The notes beneath the pieces are model-generated. The model was not told the origin of the DNA. It did not search any database and worked only from the letters and a program-made list of their open reading frames with translations. Below are positions 63,801-64,000 of a DNA stretch of 64,000 nucleotides, piece by piece (positions within the stretch are counted from its first letter, which is position 1; every line of letters starts with the position of its first letter). The translations under genes and the position numbers were made by a program. The DNA comes from Flavobacterium sangjuense (GTDB lineage Bacteria; Bacteroidota; Bacteroidia; Flavobacteriales; Flavobacteriaceae): positions 1,488,001 through 1,552,000 of the forward strand of contig NZ_CP038810.1 of assembly GCF_004797125.1 (NCBI RefSeq), written 5' to 3'.

Positions 63801-64000
63801 CAACGACACCTTATTCTTTAACAGGTTTGTCAGCAAATACGGCCTATTCTGTGTATGTTAGACAAGTATGTCCGTTGGGAGGTTATAGTTCAAATTCAAC
63901 GGTAACATCATTTACTACAGCTTGTGCTGCCATCACAACTTTTCCAAGTACAGAACCTTTTGCCACTTATCTACCAACTGTTTGTTGGAGAGAGGGTGAT
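60839..64000 (+). CDS. Giant secreted adhesin with beta-helix and Fn3 domains, 3' part cut off by window edge
   Basis: The frame opens with ATGATG at 60839 and stays open for 1054 codons to the right edge. Residues 1-60 contain a long signal peptide (KTRKIKNSDNSQTKWLLSMMLLFGMLFSGFDAKAQ). Residues about 100-760 are rich in Ser, Thr, Gly and Asn with repeats of the NxIxNxTIGG kind (GNTIGG, NNNIYD, NNMIT), the pattern of a right-handed parallel beta-helix. From about 810 Fn3-like domains follow (SGLTAGTQYYYHVF, LTGLSANTAYSVYVRQVC). The visible end FPSTEPFATYLPTVCWREGD is the start of a domain often placed before a T9SS sorting signal. It is most probably a T9SS-exported adhesin; its C-terminus is not visible. 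Confidence 0.85.
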   Translation, partial: MMNQYSPSSISNLLVIANKDLKTRKIKNSDNSQTKWLLSMMLLFGMLFSGFDAKAQFTVSGATSGNGTYTSLTLASGVFASLNSGTITGTGAIVVEQTSNSTSETGANSLNQGTWTTLTIKPLASNGAARTISGTSAAGSPLISFNGADNVTINGLNSGGNSLTISNLSTSATSGTSTIDFRADAIGNTVTNCTVLGSASMATTTSGGTIWFGTGTSVGDDNNTISNCNVGPAGANLPSKAFHFSGSGTAGRENSGNLITNNNIYDYFSATVASAGIYSTTGSISNSFTNNKFYQTATRTQTTGSTHSAIYITNTSGNNFQVTGNTIGFASSTGTGIYTMVGISGSIYIPIYLNVGSTTATDVSSNTIAGIAISGAQSGTSSTSPFHCIYVNAGLTTCNNNTIGSMSATGSITYTSSSASASDVNGIFNFGSNNWTTNGNNIGGITASASGSGGSSIYGLRCNTTSTATWTCTGNTIGGTVTNSINSTSTVAGTIVNGILNSNPIGTITGNTVRNMTVAGGTGTAASASMIGICSASTANQTIGTNSIFNLSNSNASAATTVTGIQFTGSTANIVERNFIYGLTSSTTSTSAEINGIRVAGGTTTYRNNMITLGAGISNAIGVAATNSGTTGINGFNGASGTDNFYHNSIYIGGTAAAGSGASYAFNGTITNNTRAFRDNIFFNGRTNSTATGKHYAIKINGTAANPTGLTINNNIYFVNGTGGVFGFFNSLDVANIGAWKTAVGQDAGSYESNPQYLDPTNATPDLHINPAVATYAEASGVSVGVADDYDGQTRSGLTPTDIGADAGNFTPLVLPGCTTPTALASSLVFSSVTTTSLSGSFTAASPAPSKYLVVRSTSATAPTPANGTPYTIGSTALGGTTNVRLAANSTSFTDSGLTAGTQYYYHVFSYNDSCTGEPFYSATAYTLGQITPCASATSVANNNVIYNAANITWAGAGSYIVEYGASGFTPGTGATAGVGGTIASSVATTPYSLTGLSANTAYSVYVRQVCPLGGYSSNSTVTSFTTACAAITTFPSTEPFATYLPTVCWREGD

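Overview
The window is a stretch of a chromosome from a Bacteroidota bacterium, most probably a Flavobacterium or close relative. The evidence is the AT-rich sequence, the flavobacterial promoter type (TAnnTTTG at -7, sometimes with TTG at about -33), the near absence of Shine-Dalgarno sites, type IX secretion (T9SS) C-terminal domains of both type A and type B, the T9SS regulator PorX, a fused SecDF, and a RelA/SpoT-Fur-PurA neighbourhood. No rRNA, tRNA, CRISPR array, prophage or insertion sequence was seen.

Layout. 1-7.8 kb is housekeeping: a partial membrane protein, purA, a small membrane protein, a Fur-family regulator, a bifunctional (p)ppGpp enzyme, a DoxX protein, an rRNA/tRNA methyltransferase and a T9SS type-B cargo protein. 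7.9-19.8 kb is a surface-glycan island: a FemAB/GNAT-like protein, a sugar aminotransferase, a hexapeptide acetyltransferase, a flippase, two GT-C-like membrane proteins, two GT4-like and two GT2 glycosyltransferases, an FdtA-type ketoisomerase and a 2OG-Fe(II) oxygenase. 19.8-34.2 kb returns to core genes: ftsE, a TPR protein with an outer-membrane beta-barrel partner, a GreA-like C-terminal-domain protein, asnB, gyrB, mdh and secDF. 34.3-42.1 kb holds an AT-rich orphan (probable DUF6414), a small membrane-anchored protein, the porX-tsaE-ald operon, two small secreted Cys-containing proteins and an M13 peptidase. 42.4-46.8 kb is a two-gene surface-protein unit: a trimeric-adhesin-like protein followed by a T9SS type-A cargo. 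46.9-52.3 kb holds an amidinotransferase/citrulline hydrolase pair, marC, a CoA-binding protein, a sodium:solute symporter and recR. 52.3-60.5 kb is a capsule/exopolysaccharide export and nucleotide-sugar operon (wza-wzc-UDP-HexNAc epimerase-ugd-wbpO/tviB-like-rmlB). From 60.8 kb to the right edge runs a giant secreted beta-helix/Fn3 adhesin that continues beyond the window.

How the parts fit. RmlB (59.5 kb) supplies dTDP-4-keto-6-deoxyglucose, which the FdtA-like isomerase (15.4 kb) and the DegT aminotransferase (8.9 kb) could turn into a 3-amino-3,6-dideoxyhexose. UDP-GlcA and UDP-GalNAcA would come from the 52-60 kb operon. The glycosyltransferases and flippase would build the repeat unit, and Wza/Wzc would export it. 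PorX, the T9SS cargo proteins and the big adhesins make up the cell-surface side.

The main oddities are: two genes (fur and recR) whose promoter box ends only four bases before the ATG; a perfectly symmetrical divergent glycosyltransferase promoter; several families of short intergenic repeats, one copy of which is read in frame inside a methyltransferase gene; the lone DUF6414-like gene; and a seven-unit A-A-B-A-A-B-A repeat in the adhesin. Nothing here amounts to a clearly new multi-gene system. The least understood units are the TPR/beta-barrel pair and the DUF6414-like orphan. All functions are read from sequence motifs without database searches.
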